Assembly: GCF_016466415.2 (NCBI RefSeq)
Contig: NZ_CP066771.1
Coordinates: 3,224,001-3,288,000, forward strand
DNA: 64,000 nt
Origin: Ralstonia pickettii
Lineage (GTDB): Bacteria > Pseudomonadota > Gammaproteobacteria > Burkholderiales > Burkholderiaceae
Direction: 5' to 3'
Shown here: piece after piece, positions 63,478 through 64,000 of the stretch
Layout of the letters: each line of letters starts with the position of its first letter
Position numbering within the stretch: the first letter of the stretch is position 1
The notes under the pieces: generated by a model
Told to the model about the DNA's origin: nothing
The model's input: only the letters and a program-made list of their open reading frames with translations
Database searches by the model: none
Translations under genes and position numbers: made by a program

Positions 63478-63556
63478 TTCCGAGGAGCGTTGCAACGACC
63501 GGCCCAAGTTCAGACGGGGCGGCCGCCAGGCTCGGAAGTTCAAACGGCGCTCGCAG
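63478..63556 (+). ncRNA. SAH riboswitch upstream of ahcY
   Basis: The P1 arms CCGAG (63480-63484) and CTCGG (63531-63535) enclose GAGCGTTGCAACGACC and GGCCGCCAGG. The distal AACGGCGCTC (63543-63552) can form the pseudoknot with GAGCGTT. This is the conserved SAH-sensing architecture known from Ralstonia. Binding of S-adenosylhomocysteine should increase expression of ahcY, which begins 112 nt downstream. Confidence 0.93.
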
Positions 63557-63667
63557 TATCGTGGCTGACACGATGGCGAGAACGCTTCTATCCGGGGCCC
63601 CAGCACGGGCCCCGTCTCAGTGGTCATCTCCCCGCGTGCGGTCACCCCTCTTTTTCGGAGTGATCCA

Positions 63668-64000
63668 ATGAACGCTGTCACCGATCTGAAACACGACTAC
63701 CTCGTCGCCGACATCAAGCTGGCCGACTGGGGCCGCAAGGAAATCGCCATCGCCGAGACCGAAATGCCCGGTCTGATGGCGATTCGCGAGGAATTTGCCG
63801 CGAGCCAGCCGCTCAAGGGCGCGCGCATTGCCGGCTCGCTGCACATGACGATCCAGACCGCCGTGCTGATCGAGACGCTCAAGGCACTCGGCGCCGACGT
63901 GCGCTGGGCCTCGTGCAACATCTTCTCGACGCAGGACCACGCTGCCGCCGCGATTGCCGCAACGGGCACGCCGGTGTTTGCGTTCAAGGGCGAGTCGCTC
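63668..64000 (+). CDS. ahcY: Adenosylhomocysteinase (5' part, cut by window end)
   Basis: The first 111 codons are present and the gene runs off the right edge. The N terminus reads [40 protein letters not shown], then [20 protein letters not shown] and [17 protein letters not shown], typical of SAH hydrolase. It splits SAH to adenosine and homocysteine to maintain methylation. CGGAGTG lies 7 nt upstream of the ATG. It is controlled by the SAH riboswitch. Confidence 0.97.
   Translation, partial: MNAVTDLKHDYLVADIKLADWGRKEIAIAETEMPGLMAIREEFAASQPLKGARIAGSLHMTIQTAVLIETLKALGADVRWASCNIFSTQDHAAAAIAATGTPVFAFKGESL

Overview
The window looks like chromosomal DNA of a Burkholderiales betaproteobacterium, most probably Ralstonia. 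The evidence is high GC with strong codon bias, a Burkholderia/Ralstonia-type trimeric porin, an ahcY gene preceded by an SAH riboswitch of the type known from Ralstonia, a TPP-riboswitch-controlled thiC-thiO-thiS-thiG-thiE operon, and type VI secretion (T6SS) effector families common in this order. The species call is inference. No rRNA, tRNA, CRISPR array or complete insertion sequence was seen.

Layout. 0-3 kb: REC-EAL and REC-LuxR response regulators (RocR/RocA-like) and a MIP channel. 3-7 kb: drug-efflux MFS divergent from an XRE regulator, then an isochorismatase-like hydrolase and a thioesterase. 7-12.7 kb: porin, orphan NMT1-like solute-binding protein, TctDE-like two-component system, a decayed gene relic, and DUF4142 and DUF2795 proteins. 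12.8-16 kb: nitric-oxide defence (NsrR divergent from hmp and nnrS). 16-23 kb: MocR regulator, AhpD-like protein, MFS, LysR divergent from argC, and a bicupin ureidoglycine aminohydrolase. 23-24 kb: a head-to-head deletion scar that beheads a trans-aconitate methyltransferase and a LysR gene. 24-30 kb: FrmR-like repressor, EamA exporter, QseBC-like two-component system and small stress proteins. 30-32.8 kb: a low-GC island with PAAR, Tae4 amidase effector and an unknown three-TM protein in overlapping genes, next to an Ash-like leader element and a small ORF. 33-38 kb: LysR divergent from a GMC oxidoreductase, and a glutamate-type solute-binding protein. 38-41 kb: an AidB-like acyl-CoA dehydrogenase and a nitronate monooxygenase whose facing ends are joined by a perfect 274-bp palindrome. 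41-47 kb: the thiamin operon. 47.5-51.6 kb: Tle3 lipase effector with a Tla3-like partner. 52-57 kb: thiD, a 42-bp tandem repeat and two tandem alkaline phosphatases. 57.4-62.8 kb: VgrG with a Tle4-like lipase and a Tli4-like immunity lipoprotein. 63.5 kb to the end: SAH riboswitch and the start of ahcY.

How the genes work together. Thiamin synthesis is split between the TPP-controlled operon (pyrimidine and thiazole moieties and their coupling) and a distant thiD. NO is sensed by NsrR and removed by Hmp. Three independent T6SS cargo modules lie within 33 kb with no structural T6SS genes, so they are orphan effector islands that must use a machine encoded elsewhere. The two most unusual points are the PAAR-Tae4-(three-TM, Cys-rich) triad, whose last gene does not look like the usual Tai4 immunity protein, and the 274-bp perfect palindrome, which is either a real inverted duplication or an assembly error.
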